A stretch of 54,425 nt of DNA, taken from contig OMIN01000139.1 of the NCBI GenBank assembly GCA_900299145.1, positions 1 through 54,425 of the forward strand, written 5' to 3'. Of the stretch, positions 1 through 9,753 are shown in pieces. The notes under the pieces were generated by a model. That model was not told where the DNA came from. It did no database searches and saw nothing but the letters and a program-made list of their open reading frames with translations. The stretch is from Betaproteobacteria bacterium. Its GTDB lineage: Bacteria; Pseudomonadota; Gammaproteobacteria; Burkholderiales; SG8-41. Numbering within the stretch: position 1 is the stretch's first letter; each line of letters starts with the position of its first letter. The position numbers and the translations under genes are program-made.

Positions 1-797
1 GCGCCGTGCACGGCGCCGGTGTTGGCTTTCTTAGGCGCGCCCTTGCCGATAATGGTTTTGCAGCAAATCAACACCGGCTTCGCGGTTTCAGCCTGCGCCT
101 GCCGGATGGCCGCATCGACCGACTCGACACTGTGCCCGTCCACGCCGCCGATCACGCGCCAGCCATAGGCTTCAAACCGCTGCGGAATGTTTTCCGTAAA
201 CCATTGTTTTATTTGATGTTTTTCGGAGTCTATCGAAATGCCGTTATCGTCGTACAACACGATCAGCTTGTTCAGCCCCAGCGTGCCGGCGAGAGAGCAG
301 GCTTCGTGCGAAACGCCTTCCATCAGGCAGCCGTCACCGGTGAAAACATAGGTGCGATGGTCGATGATGGCGTGGCCATCGCGATTGAATTCCGCCGCCA
401 GCATGCGCTCGGCGAGTGCCATACCCACGGCATTGGCTAAGCCCTGTCCCAGCGGGCCGCTGGTGGTCTCCACGCCTGGCGTGATACCGTGTTCCGGATG
501 ACCCGGCGTTCGGGAATGCAACTGACGGAATTTTTTCAGTTCCGCCATCGGCAGGTCGTAGCCGGTCAGATGCAGCAGCGCATAGAGCAGCATCGAGCCG
601 TGACCATTCGACAGCACAAAGCGGTCACGATTGGCCCACGCCGGATTGGCAGGGTTATGCCGTAAGTGCTTGATCCATAAGGCTTGTGCGATCTCCGCCA
701 TGCCCATGGGCATGCCCGGATGGCCGGAATTGGCCTGCTGCACGGCATCCATCGCGAGCGCTCGGATCGCGTTGGCCAATTCGGCTGCGGAAGACAT
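1..797 (-). CDS. tkt: Transketolase, N-terminal part (runs off left edge)
   Basis: Thiamine-diphosphate enzyme of the pentose phosphate and Calvin-type sugar rearrangements, moving two-carbon units between ketose and aldose phosphates in the cytoplasm. About 265 N-terminal residues are visible, starting [20 protein letters not shown]. Family signatures are clear: the [10 protein letters not shown] stretch near residue 23, [20 protein letters not shown], the [17 protein letters not shown] cofactor region, and [13 protein letters not shown] followed by DDNGIS for ThDP/metal binding. The reading frame is open to the window edge, so the rest lies to the left. The ATG at 795-797 is the natural start because it gives the usual family N-terminus. 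It is separated by about 130 bases from the upstream ABC gene and looks like its own transcription unit. No defect is visible. Confidence 0.97.
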   Translation of the reverse strand, partial: MSSAAELANAIRALAMDAVQQANSGHPGMPMGMAEIAQALWIKHLRHNPANPAWANRDRFVLSNGHGSMLLYALLHLTGYDLPMAELKKFRQLHSRTPGHPEHGITPGVETTSGPLGQGLANAVGMALAERMLAAEFNRDGHAIIDHRTYVFTGDGCLMEGVSHEACSLAGTLGLNKLIVLYDDNGISIDSEKHQIKQWFTENIPQRFEAYGWRVIGGVDGHSVESVDAAIRQAQAETAKPVLICCKTIIGKGAPKKANTGAVHG

Positions 798-926
798 GGA
801 AGACTGGTCGGTAAAGGGACTACGGGGCTACGGGGAAGCGCGATTATACCGCCCCGCCGGGGCACGGGCGACTTTCGTGCGCCCTCTGCCCATACGCAGG
901 TGCATTTTGCGACTTACCTCGGCGGG

Positions 927-1568
927 CTAGGCGGCGCCCTGTCCGCGCAAGGTCATCAGGGTGCCCAAGCGATGTTTCACCCAATTTATCAGGGCGAAAC
1001 CGGCTTGCAGGGCAATCCCGAAACAGGTAATGCCGATGGCAAATATGAGAAATTTTCCACCCAGCGACTGCAGGCTGTCCGCTTCGCGCAGGATGACCGC
1101 GATGCCTTCGCTGACGCCGATTGCCGCACCCGCGCTAGACGACATTACCAACACGAAAAATGCGCGCGTGACGTTAGGCAGGAACAGCAACGCTGCGAGC
1201 GGCGCGCCTCGGCGCAAATGACGAAGTGCCTCGACGCCGTTATCTGCGACATAGGCTGCCGCGTAAGGCACAAGGGACAGTGCCACTGTCATCATGCCCG
1301 AAAGCGCAATGGAATGGCCGAAAAGCGTGGCGTCGCGAGCGATCACGTTAAACAGAAAAAACATCACTACGAACGTCGGCGCCGCACGCATCAGGCCGAT
1401 CAGCGCGCCTGCCGCGCCCGCTGCAGCGCGCGCGCCCAGCCGCGCGTAGGTGAGCGGCACACCCAGCGCGAGCCCGAGCACGATGGCGATGGCAGCAATT
1501 TTGAAGTTCATCACCATGCCCGTGGCCAAGTGCGGCACGAACGTGAACAGTAAATGATCCACCGTCAT
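927..1568 (-). CDS. Polar amino-acid-type ABC transporter permease
   Basis: Predicted inner-membrane permease of the HisM/GltK class, the channel half of a solute importer. The 213-residue protein has about five hydrophobic segments. The conserved EAA-type loop sits around NGVEALRHLRRGAPLAALLFLPNVTRAF, although here it departs from the usual EAARSLGM consensus. The start chosen is the ATG at 1566-1568, which overlaps the stop of the preceding gene as ATGA, a sign of translational coupling. A longer reading of 15 residues is possible but would intrude further into the upstream gene. No ATP-binding subunit is found in the window, so the transporter must borrow one encoded elsewhere or be non-canonical. 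The substrate cannot be read from the sequence. Confidence 0.85.
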   Translation of the reverse strand: MTVDHLLFTFVPHLATGMVMNFKIAAIAIVLGLALGVPLTYARLGARAAAGAAGALIGLMRAAPTFVVMFFLFNVIARDATLFGHSIALSGMMTVALSLVPYAAAYVADNGVEALRHLRRGAPLAALLFLPNVTRAFFVLVMSSSAGAAIGVSEGIAVILREADSLQSLGGKFLIFAIGITCFGIALQAGFALINWVKHRLGTLMTLRGQGAA

Positions 1569-3265
1569 GCCGCCGCCCGCCGCTGTTCGAGATAACGCTG
1601 CAACTTGCCGCAAAAATACACCACGATCGCGACCACGATAATGTAGAAAACCAGCAGTAGCGTATAGGTGGTGGCGCGCCCGCTGGCAAACGCGGTGATG
1701 TCGGTGAGCGCGCTTAACAGTTCGGGCGCGCCGATGAAACTCGCCACGGGCGTGCCCTTGGCGGGGTTGATCAGAAACGACAGAATCTGTGTCGCCGAGC
1801 GGTCAACCGCCGCCATATAAACTGCACTATGGCCGATGGGCGCTGCACCGTGCTCGGCGCGCACTGTCGCGATGGCCTCGGCCACGGCCTGCGCGGCGTT
1901 GCTGCCGTTCATCAACCCCAGCGCGAGTATCGCCGCACACAACGCTACCAACGCTGAATAACTGAAAAACGCCTGCGCAATGGCCGCCGCCATTACCAGC
2001 GTCAATACCACCGGCGATGATTGCATGACGAGGGTGAGTGCGCGCGCCGCGCCGCGCGCCACCCGATGGTGCGAGCCGAGGGCGGCCCCCAACACCAGAG
2101 CGAAGCCAAGCGTCGCGGCAAGTGCGCCGGCTATCATGATCAGCGAATTGATGATGCCCGCTTTGAACAGCGTCCACGCCGGCACGGTTTTCAGCATCGG
2201 CAATTGCAGTTCGACCCCGGCGTTTTGCTTAACCCATGCTTCGAACGCCGTGATGCTGGCGGCGAACGGCGTCGCCTGCAAGGCTGCTGACAGCGGCGGC
2301 AGCACACAGGACGAATCCTTGCTGCCGCCAGCCGTGTTGCAGGCAGCGCGATTCCACACTTCGCGTTGCGCCGCAAGAAAGGCATCAGCCACGCGGTTGG
2401 CGCGCGCGATGTCGATAAACACGCCGTCACGGTGGAACATCTGGCTTATCAAATCCAGCGCGCTGGCCAGTTTGTCGCTGCCAGTTTTCGCCACCGCCAT
2501 GCCCCATGGCACCTGCGCAAAACCAAACTTGCGCTCGAAGCGTTCGCTGAATGCCGCGTCGGTGAAATGAAAAGCGAAAAAGCTGTCGTCCTGCGCGGCA
2601 AGGCCGCAGGTGGCGTCGCGCAAACGGTCAGGCAGCGCGGCGGCGTCCTCGAACAGCATCAGGCGCGCGCCCTGCGACACGATCTGCGCGTTCGAACCAT
2701 TGCCGATGGTGACGCATATGGTGCGGCCCGCGATATCGCGCCAATCCTTCACTTCGGTTGCGCGCGGGCCCAGCAGTATGGATTCCGACTGATAATAATG
2801 CGGGCGGATAAAGCGCGCCTGCCCGTCACGCTGCGTGTTGTGGCCCATGGTGGCAATGGTGAGATCGATACGATCCTCGGCCAGCAGGGCAATGCGGTTG
2901 GCGGGCGTTACGCGGCTGAATGCGACGTCTATTTTCAGGGCTTTGGCGATGGCGCGCGCGACGTCGATGTCGTAACCCGCGCGCACGTCGTCCTTGCGCG
3001 TGCCGAACAGTGGATAGTTTTCGCGTACGCCGACGCGGATCTGCTTGTTACAGAAAATTCGGATCAGCCGGTCAACGTCTGGCTTGGCGCAGGCCGAGGG
3101 GGTGGCGGCCGCTCGCGCTTCGGCCAGCAGGCGGGCCAGTGCGGCGTCAGGGGAAGCATCCCGGGTGGCATCCGGTACGGCGGGCTGCGCGCGCACCACC
3201 TGACACAAACCGACCATCAGCAACAACGGCAACAAAACCCGGCAAAGCACGCGAAGGAATCCCAC
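1565..3265 (-). CDS. Fusion of ABC solute-binding protein and permease
   Basis: A 566-residue protein that joins two normally separate parts of an amino-acid-type ABC importer. Residues 1-26 form a signal peptide or anchor. Roughly residues 60-300 are a type-3 extracellular solute-binding domain, with KQIRVGVRENYPLFG, AGYDIDVARAIAKAL and DLTIATMGHNTQRDGQARF as family hallmarks. After a linker containing two closely spaced cysteines, residues 360-560 are a HisM-like permease domain with several membrane segments. The domain order would place the binding domain in the periplasm, tethered to the channel. It follows the methyltransferase gene after 6 bases and is overlapped by the second permease, so the three genes look like one operon. 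Binding-protein/permease fusions are known in other lineages; the substrate here is unknown. Confidence 0.85.
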   Translation of the reverse strand: MGFLRVLCRVLLPLLLMVGLCQVVRAQPAVPDATRDASPDAALARLLAEARAAATPSACAKPDVDRLIRIFCNKQIRVGVRENYPLFGTRKDDVRAGYDIDVARAIAKALKIDVAFSRVTPANRIALLAEDRIDLTIATMGHNTQRDGQARFIRPHYYQSESILLGPRATEVKDWRDIAGRTICVTIGNGSNAQIVSQGARLMLFEDAAALPDRLRDATCGLAAQDDSFFAFHFTDAAFSERFERKFGFAQVPWGMAVAKTGSDKLASALDLISQMFHRDGVFIDIARANRVADAFLAAQREVWNRAACNTAGGSKDSSCVLPPLSAALQATPFAASITAFEAWVKQNAGVELQLPMLKTVPAWTLFKAGIINSLIMIAGALAATLGFALVLGAALGSHHRVARGAARALTLVMQSSPVVLTLVMAAAIAQAFFSYSALVALCAAILALGLMNGSNAAQAVAEAIATVRAEHGAAPIGHSAVYMAAVDRSATQILSFLINPAKGTPVASFIGAPELLSALTDITAFASGRATTYTLLLVFYIIVVAIVVYFCGKLQRYLEQRRAAA

Positions 3266-3271
3266 GATGCG

Positions 3272-4000
3272 TCAGTCCGAAACTTGCGGTGTACTGATTT
3301 CGACGATATGCATATCGGCGAAGGCGTGCGGCCCGTAACGGAAAATGGTGCGTCCGGTTTCCGCGGCCAGCACGGCGGGCGTTACGAGTTCCAGTTTGAC
3401 TTCCGGAATATTGATAAGGAAAGTCTGCTCGATGCGCAACCCAAGCCCATGACGTTTGAGCATCGCGCGCGATTGCTCGACCCCGACAAACGCGTTGTGA
3501 GTAATGATTGCGCGGCCGCCGGGCGCAAGATGCTGGGCCAACCCGTTGAGAAACGGATCCAGCACCTGCCGTCCGTTGCCGCCGCCGTAACTCCAGCTCG
3601 ACAAGCGGCCCTTGACCGGCGCCGGCGGCATCGGAAAATGCGGCAGGTTGGCGACAACCAAATCAAAACGGCGGCCGGCGGCGGGCAACCACATGTCGCC
3701 TTGCTCGAATTGCGAGATGGCTGTATAACCGAGTTCACTTAACAGCGTGCGGCCTTCATCGACCGCCTCGGCTTCGATGTCGACGCCGAAAAGCGATGCC
3801 GCACCCATCGCGCCAAGCGCAGCCAGTACCACGCCGCTGCCCGAACCAATTTCCATGACGTGAGCGCCACGCCATTGCGCCGCTTTCGCGTGCAGCACCT
3901 GGATCAGCGCACAGGTGTATTCGCTGGGACGCAGCGATACGCGCGGTTGGTGCGTCGAGGCCGCGATGGCAACGGCGGATGCTGGCAAGGAGGAATTCAA
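3272..4000 (-). CDS. Small class I SAM-dependent methyltransferase
   Basis: About 242 residues with a seven-strand methyltransferase fold. Motif I is VMEIGSGSGVV, followed by the acidic ribose-binding turn FGVDIEAEA. Motif IV reads NLPHF where HemK/PrmC-type enzymes have NPPY, so the class is N- or protein-methyltransferase-like but the substrate is open. The start is uncertain: no ATG lies near the domain and the frame is open back into the upstream cyclase gene. I chose the TTG at 3998-4000, which lies at the edge of an AT-rich dispersed element. The gene ends 6 bases before the ABC fusion gene, and the shared operon suggests a linked role that I cannot name. Confidence 0.7.
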   Translation of the reverse strand: MNSSLPASAVAIAASTHQPRVSLRPSEYTCALIQVLHAKAAQWRGAHVMEIGSGSGVVLAALGAMGAASLFGVDIEAEAVDEGRTLLSELGYTAISQFEQGDMWLPAAGRRFDLVVANLPHFPMPPAPVKGRLSSWSYGGGNGRQVLDPFLNGLAQHLAPGGRAIITHNAFVGVEQSRAMLKRHGLGLRIEQTFLINIPEVKLELVTPAVLAAETGRTIFRYGPHAFADMHIVEISTPQVSD

Positions 4001-4024
4001 AATATCAATAAAATCAATTAGTTG
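3999..4024. repeat. Dispersed AT-rich element, copy 1
   Basis: A-form read on the plus strand with the segment AATAAAATCAATTAGTTG, a diverged match to the core AATAAAAACAAATACTTAT. It spans the end of the adenylate cyclase gene and the probable TTG start of the methyltransferase. Confidence 0.6.
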
Positions 4025-6119
4025 CAGGAGCGGCGACTCGCGGCGCGGAAAGTTTTGCGACCATGGCTTGCGCCACCGGGTCGTCGGGATATTCCGTGAG
4101 AATGTCCCGATAGCGTTGCAACGCCAACACCGGATTACCGGTGTTGAGCGCCATGTAGGCCTCGCGCGTAAGTTTGGCCAAACGCACTGCGGCAGGGCTT
4201 GGCTCCAGTTCAGGCCCGGCGCCCACTGCGCCCAACAATTCATAGATGGCGATTCTGCGGCGGCGCCCCTTGACTGCGGCGTCGTCTATGGGCCGCATAC
4301 ACAGTCTTTCTCCGGCTTCCTTGTACACGGCATGGCTCACGCAAATCAGCGTGCCATATTCCTTGTTGGTGCCCTCGAGCCGCGCGGCGACGTTGACGCC
4401 GTCGCCCATGGCGGTGTAGCTGATGCGCTCCTCGGATCCGATGTTGCCCACCAGCACGGCGTCGCTGTGGATGCCGATGCGCACGTTGAGCGGCTTTAAT
4501 TCCTGTGCCACCCATTTCGCGTTGAGCGCCTTCATGCCGTGCTGGATGCGCAATGCGGCGACGCAAGCGCGCCAGGCATGATCCTCCATTTGTGCCGGCG
4601 CACCCCAGAACGCCATCACCCCATCGCCGATGAATTTGTCGACGGTGCCACGTTCCTGGTTAATGGATCTTGTGACCAATTCCAGATAGGCCGAAACACG
4701 CACCAGCAACTCCTGCGACGGCAGCTCTTCGGACAGCGTCGAAAATGATTCCAGATCCGAAAAAAAGATGGTCAGAAAGCGGCTGTGTCCGCCGATGGCA
4801 AGTGCCTCGTTGGTGTCAAGCAACTGGCGCACCAGCCCCACCGGCACGAACGCCGCGAACGAGCGCACCAGCGAATCCAGTGTGTGTATGGCGTTGGATA
4901 GCACCGATACTTCGCGGATTGGCGAATCCAGCATGGGCATGGATTTGCCGGCGCCCAATTCCTGAATGCGGGTGACGCGCGTGGCGAGCTGTTCCAGCGG
5001 CGAAGAAATCACTTTTGACAATATGTAAATCACCAGCAATTGCAGGCTGATCGCGATAAGGCCGAACAGCAGCAACATGCGATTCTGCTGGTCGAATGCC
5101 TGGGTGAAATCCTCCAGCGGCGTGATCACGAAAAGCTGCCATTTCTTGCCGAATTCCGGCGGCAGGGTGGAGAGCCCGGCGACGTACTGTTTGTCGGCAT
5201 GCTCGAAAGTGTAAAGTTTTTCGCCTTGGGTTTCATGCGAGCCGAAGGCTATCGTCGTCAGCTTGCCTCCGACGGAAGTGATGTGCTGCAATTCAACTTT
5301 GCCGTTGACGTCTGTGTAGGTCTTGGAACGTTCCGAATTGGCGATGACGCGGCCCTGATGATCGAGCACATAACTGAGGGAACCGGGGCTGATCTTGCGT
5401 TTTGACAAATATTCGGACAGCACGTCCAGCGTAATATCAGCGGCAGCCACGCCGATCAAGTTACCGTTGCGGTAAATCGGCGCGGCAATGGTAAAGCCAA
5501 CCAGCCCCAGTGCCGCGAACACATCGGGATCTGACACCATCGGCCGTCCTTCCGCCACCGCCGCGCGATACCACGGGCGTTGCCGGGGGTCGTAGCGCGT
5601 TGCCTCCTCAGACTGACCGAGTTCCTTTTCGCCGGTATCAAGAAAGCGGTAGCGATCGATCACGGGCGGCTTTTTCGCCGCTTCGATCCAGCGGTAGGCA
5701 AAGCGGCTGCCCGGCGGCGGCGGCTTGTCCTGAATTTTGACTGCGGGATCGATGCGCCGCACCTGGCGAAACGACGCATCCTCCAGCCCGACGTAGGCGC
5801 TGGTAATGGTATCGCTGTGGCTGGTGATGCCGAACAGGTACCGCATGGCGCGATTATCTGAATAGAACTCAGGCTGTTCCCGGCCGACCGCCGCCGCGCT
5901 TGCCACCATCGATTTGATCGGCGCGAATACGTTCTGGATATTGGCGATGGCTTCGACGCGAAAGCGTTCGGCCAGCTCATACGCGTTGGCACGCGCGATG
6001 CGTTCGTTCGACACATAATTCACGATGACCATGGCCGCGAACACCGGCAGTGTCAGCAACACGAACATCGTCAGCATGCTCGGCCGCAGCCGCAGCTTCC
6101 TGGCCAGACGGAACTTCAT
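4014..6119 (-). CDS. Membrane adenylate cyclase with extracytoplasmic Cache sensor
   Basis: Predicted class III nucleotidyl cyclase of 701 residues that makes a cyclic nucleotide in response to an external signal. One membrane helix near residues 14-32 is followed by a double-Cache-like periplasmic domain to about residue 330, a second helix (LLLFGLIAISLQLLVIYIL), a HAMP-like linker and the cyclase domain at about 440-610. Both metal-binding aspartates appear present, in IFFSDLESFS and DKFIGDGVMAFWG. The Lys of DKFIGDG and the Asp of TAMGDGVNVAARLE fit ATP rather than GTP as substrate. A short helical, TPR-like C-terminal tail follows. The ATG at 6117-6119 gives a positively charged start before the first helix. 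The gene stands alone or leads into the methyltransferase operon; its 3' end runs into an AT-rich element. Confidence 0.88.
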   Translation of the reverse strand: MKFRLARKLRLRPSMLTMFVLLTLPVFAAMVIVNYVSNERIARANAYELAERFRVEAIANIQNVFAPIKSMVASAAAVGREQPEFYSDNRAMRYLFGITSHSDTITSAYVGLEDASFRQVRRIDPAVKIQDKPPPPGSRFAYRWIEAAKKPPVIDRYRFLDTGEKELGQSEEATRYDPRQRPWYRAAVAEGRPMVSDPDVFAALGLVGFTIAAPIYRNGNLIGVAAADITLDVLSEYLSKRKISPGSLSYVLDHQGRVIANSERSKTYTDVNGKVELQHITSVGGKLTTIAFGSHETQGEKLYTFEHADKQYVAGLSTLPPEFGKKWQLFVITPLEDFTQAFDQQNRMLLLFGLIAISLQLLVIYILSKVISSPLEQLATRVTRIQELGAGKSMPMLDSPIREVSVLSNAIHTLDSLVRSFAAFVPVGLVRQLLDTNEALAIGGHSRFLTIFFSDLESFSTLSEELPSQELLVRVSAYLELVTRSINQERGTVDKFIGDGVMAFWGAPAQMEDHAWRACVAALRIQHGMKALNAKWVAQELKPLNVRIGIHSDAVLVGNIGSEERISYTAMGDGVNVAARLEGTNKEYGTLICVSHAVYKEAGERLCMRPIDDAAVKGRRRRIAIYELLGAVGAGPELEPSPAAVRLAKLTREAYMALNTGNPVLALQRYRDILTEYPDDPVAQAMVAKLSAPRVAAPATN

Positions 6120-6206
6120 TGATGGACGGCTCCCTTTTTGCGGGCCAGTATAGGTGAAAAGGCCATGGTTGTCCCGGCGCCGGGCCTTCCCCGGCGCGCC
6201 GGAAGA

Positions 6207-7457
6207 TTATTCTTCCCGCCGCGCGAGCTTCACCCCCAACTGCTTCAGCTTGCGATAAAGATGCGTGCGTTCCAGTCCCACCACCTCTGCCACGCGGCTG
6301 ATGTTGCCACCCTCCTTGCCGAGGTGATATTCAAAATAGGCTCGTTCGAATTCGTCGCGTGCCTCGCGCAGCGGCTGGTCGAACGCCAGCACCTGCGGCG
6401 CCGGCTCGCTGGCCGGTTCGGGCAGTGCGCGCGCCACGTCTTCGGCGGAAATTTCTTCGGTGTGCGCGGTTTGGGCCAACGTGCGTACCACGCTTTCCAG
6501 TTGCGTGACGTTTCCAGGCCAATCAAAGTTGCGCAATAGATTCAGCGCGGCGGTGGAGAACTGGCGCAGCGGGATTTCCTTCGCTTCGATCATGCGGCCA
6601 AGCATCAGTCCGGCGAGTTCGGGAATGTCCTCCCGGTGCTGGCGCAGGCTGGGCACATTGAGGGTAATCGCCGACAGCAGTTCGTAGAGTTGCGCGTCGA
6701 ATTCCCCGCCGGCGGCCACTTCGGATAACGCGCGCGACGCACCGCACACGACACGCGTGTTGTAGCGCGCCACCTTGGCGAGCAGCAACAGCAGGCCCTT
6801 TTGCTCGGCGCGGTTAAGTTCGGCGACATCGTGCACGAACAGCGTGCCGTCGCGCGCCTGGTTGAGCAGTTCGATGGGCTGCGAGGCAAGCAGCGCGCTG
6901 GACTCGGGCGCCACCCAGGGCGTATTGCGGGTGTGCAGCACGCGCGCACAGGCTTCGATGCCACAGCCGGGCTCGCCCACCAGTACCACCGGCGTGCGCA
7001 TCGCGGCAATGCGCTCAAGCCGTTGTTTCAGGTCCGTAATCAACGGTGAGCGGCCCAGTGCCGCCAGCGAGGCGCCGGGCTGCGGCTGTGCGGCGCCATG
7101 CTTTAACGCGCGGCCCACGGTAGACAGCAGCTTTTGCAGCGCAATAGGCTTTTCCAAAAAATCATAGGCGCCGATGCGCGTGGCTTCGACTGCGGTGTCG
7201 ATGGTGCCGTGGCCCGACATCATGACCACTGGCATGGTGAGCACGCCGCTGCTCGCCCATTCCTTAAGTAGCGTGATGCCGTCGGTGTCGGGCATCCAGA
7301 TGTCCAGTAGCACGAGATCAGGCCGCGCCTCCTGCCGCCGCGCTCGCGCCTCAGTGGCGTTTTGCGCGAGCTCGACCTTGTAGCCCTCGTCGGCAAGAAT
7401 CTCCGACAGCAACTCGCGGATACCGACTTCGTCGTCTACCACCAGGATATGTTGCAT
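6207..7457 (-). CDS. ntrX: NtrX-type response regulator with degenerate AAA+ domain
   Basis: Response regulator of 416 residues: receiver domain (1-120; phosphoacceptor D52 in LVLLDIWMP, switch Lys in YDFLEKPI), AAA+ domain (about 138-355) and Fis-type helix-turn-helix at the C-terminus (GNISRVAEVVGLERTHLYRKLKQLG). The AAA+ core is degraded. The Walker A position reads GEPGCGIE instead of GETGTGKE, the Walker B region reads GTLFVHDVAELN instead of a DE pair, and no GAFTGA loop is seen. It therefore probably binds DNA and responds to phosphorylation without driving sigma-54 open complex formation. It follows the ntrY kinase after about 70 bases that contain an AT-rich element. The ntrYX pair is linked to nitrogen and redox control in other proteobacteria; the target genes here are unknown. 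Confidence 0.88.
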   Translation of the reverse strand: MQHILVVDDEVGIRELLSEILADEGYKVELAQNATEARARRQEARPDLVLLDIWMPDTDGITLLKEWASSGVLTMPVVMMSGHGTIDTAVEATRIGAYDFLEKPIALQKLLSTVGRALKHGAAQPQPGASLAALGRSPLITDLKQRLERIAAMRTPVVLVGEPGCGIEACARVLHTRNTPWVAPESSALLASQPIELLNQARDGTLFVHDVAELNRAEQKGLLLLLAKVARYNTRVVCGASRALSEVAAGGEFDAQLYELLSAITLNVPSLRQHREDIPELAGLMLGRMIEAKEIPLRQFSTAALNLLRNFDWPGNVTQLESVVRTLAQTAHTEEISAEDVARALPEPASEPAPQVLAFDQPLREARDEFERAYFEYHLGKEGGNISRVAEVVGLERTHLYRKLKQLGVKLARREE

Positions 7458-7485
7458 GGCTGGCTGCCTTCCGTGGCTTTGGGCT

Positions 7486-7513
7486 AAAAATAGTTAATAA
7501 AACAGATACTTAC
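7486..7513. repeat. Dispersed AT-rich element, copy 2
   Basis: Lies between ntrY and ntrX. Plus strand carries TTAATAAAACAGATACTTAC, close to the core AATAAAAACAAATACTTAT. It is the main content of the 70-base gap. Confidence 0.75.
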
Positions 7514-7527
7514 AATTGTCCGAGAAT

Positions 7528-9753
7528 TCACGCCGCCGACCTCGCGCGGACATGGCGCAAGTTCGACGCCGGCACCGGCAACGTAATCGACACGCACGCG
7601 CCGTGCGGCTCGACGTTGCCGATGGCGACGCTGCCGCCGTGTTCCTCGATAATTTTTTTCACAATCACCAGCCCCAGCCCCGTGCCTTTCTTCTTGGTGG
7701 TGACGTAGGGCTCGAACGCGCGTTTCATCAGGTGTTCCGGAAAGCCGCTGCCGTTGTCGGTGACGCTAAAGCGAATCACCCCACCGCCCGCTTCGCTCGT
7801 TACAGTAATGCGCGGCGCGGGCGTATCACCCAAGGCATCCTGCGCGTTTTGCAGCAGATTATGTATGACCTGCCGCAATTGTGCCGCGTCGCCGACAATG
7901 TGCGGCAGGGTCTCGGCGAGGTCCAGCTTGATGCTGCCCCCCAGCGATTCGTAAAGCGTCAGCACCTCATGCACCAGCGAATTCAGATCCAGTTCGCGCA
8001 TCGCCGGATCGGGCGCGCGCGCGTACTGGCTGAAGGCATCGACCATGCGTTTGAGTGAGGCCACCTGATTGACTATGGTTTACGTGGATCGGCCCAGCAT
8101 GGCGCCGTCCGTTTCGTCGAGCTTGGGCGCAAGCTTCATTTGCAGCCGTTCAGCGGAGAGCTGTATCGGCGTCAGCGGGTTTTTGATTTCATGCGCCAGA
8201 CGCCGCGCGACTTCGGCCCATGCCGCGTCGCGTTGTGCCTGTAACACGTCGGTAACGTCGTCGAACACCACCACAAATCCGCCCGAGCGCTCGGTGCTCG
8301 CCGGCAGCGGCTTGCCGCGCAATAACAGATGCTGCTCGCCTGTGGCGACCGTACGCACCACTTGTCGCTCCCACTCCGAGCCGGCAGCTTCGGCAAAGCC
8401 CGCCTGAATTTCTACCCCAAGCACATGCAGCGACTGTTCCAAGGCGCCCCATTCCGCCGTCTTGCGATTTAAGAGCGCCTTTTCATCCAGCGCCAGTATT
8501 GCCGACGCACTGGGGTTGGCGCTTTGCAATGTCAACGCCTCGTCGAATACCAGTACGCCCGCCGACAGGTGCGCGAGAATGCTTTCGAGATACGCCTTGG
8601 ACTTGTTGACTTCGGCCTGATTGCGTTCGGCCTCGCGGCGCGCGTCTTCGAGCTGATGCGTCATGCTGTTGAAGGACTGCGAAAGCTGGCCCAGTTCGTC
8701 GCTGCTCGCCACTGCCGCACGGCGGCTAAAGTCGCCTTGTGCCACCGCGCGCGTGCCTTCCACCAGCGCATTCAGCGGGGCGGAAAATTCCTCCGACAGA
8801 TAAATGGCCGCGGCAAGCGCCGCCAGCAGCGACAGCAGCAGCGTCAGCGTCAGCGTGATGCCGTAGAGCCGCTTGAGCCCAAGCCGGCCCACCACCAGCT
8901 CCTGATACTCGCGATAGCCTGATTGGACGGTCTCGGCGTTTTGCGCCAGACGCGCCGGCACGTAATAAATCACTTGTAAGGCACGCGACTCTTCCGCGAG
9001 CGACAGCAGGTTGACCGGCGTCACCACGCGCAACAGCAAGCCGCGTTCGGGGGTGGCGTCCGCCACGGCATAGGTTTGTTGCGAACGCAGCAGCCGCAAC
9101 GCCTCGGCGGGCGGCGCCTCGGGCACCACGCTCACGCGCTCGCTGCCCGCCGTGGCGATTACGCGCCCGCGAGCCGTGTAGAGCGTAGCCTCGTGCGCGC
9201 CTGCTTGTTCGCGAAGCGTGTTAAGCGCCACGCCATGCTCGGCGGCGGGGCGGCTGGCAAGTTGCAGGGCCATCGCACCCGCCTTGCTCTTGAGGTCCTT
9301 GAGCATGTTGTCGAGCACGTCCTGACTCAGTTTCAGGCCGCCTTCCAGCGCCTTGTCCACTTTCACGTCGAACCATGATTCAATGCTGCGCCCCAAATAC
9401 TGCATCGACATGCCGTAAAGCAACACGCCTGGCACCACGGCCATCATTGACAGCAGCAGTACAAGCCTGAGTGTAAGCCGGGCGCCGAACACGCCGGTTT
9501 TAAGACGCCGCCGCAACATCAGCAACTGGCGCACGACCAGCACGGCGAGCAGCACGGCGATCACGCCGTTGACGATTAGCAGCGCCTGAAAATGCCTCGC
9601 GAAGAGTGCAGTATTGGCACTGGCGGTCGCGAGCAGGAATAAGCCTACTGCGCTCAAGCCCACCAGTAGTACGATGGCGTATCGTCGCCGCGTGGATGGT
9701 GTAGCGTTCCCCAGCGGGGTGGCTGAGGCCGGCGTCACGGGTTGACCGTCCAT
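7528..9753 (-). pseudogene. ntrY: NtrY-type sensor kinase interrupted by an in-frame TAA
   Basis: Nitrogen-regulation-type membrane histidine kinase, intact in architecture but split by one stop codon. The first part (8080-9753) has several membrane helices, a periplasmic segment, HAMP (SAPLNALVEGTRAVAQGDFSRR), a PAS-like region and the phosphoacceptor box ARRLAHEIKNPLTPIQLSAERL. It ends MLGRST. The stop at 8080-8082 is TAA where homologues carry Gln (RSTQTIVNQVASLKRM). The same frame then resumes with TIVNQVASLKRMVDAF and carries the ATPase domain: N-box HNLLQNAQDA, G1 VTDNGSGFP and G2 KKGTGLGLVIV. A CAA-to-TAA transition explains it. A GTG at 8062-8064 could restart the second part. Real nonsense mutation, read-through and sequencing error cannot be separated here. 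It overlaps the upstream DUF4390 gene by 19 bases. Confidence 0.85.

Noticed and set aside
2366-3742. Long plus-strand open frame of 458 codons opposite the ABC fusion and methyltransferase
   Set aside because: Antisense shadow of well-supported minus-strand genes; no recognisable domains and a composition typical of GC-rich antisense frames.
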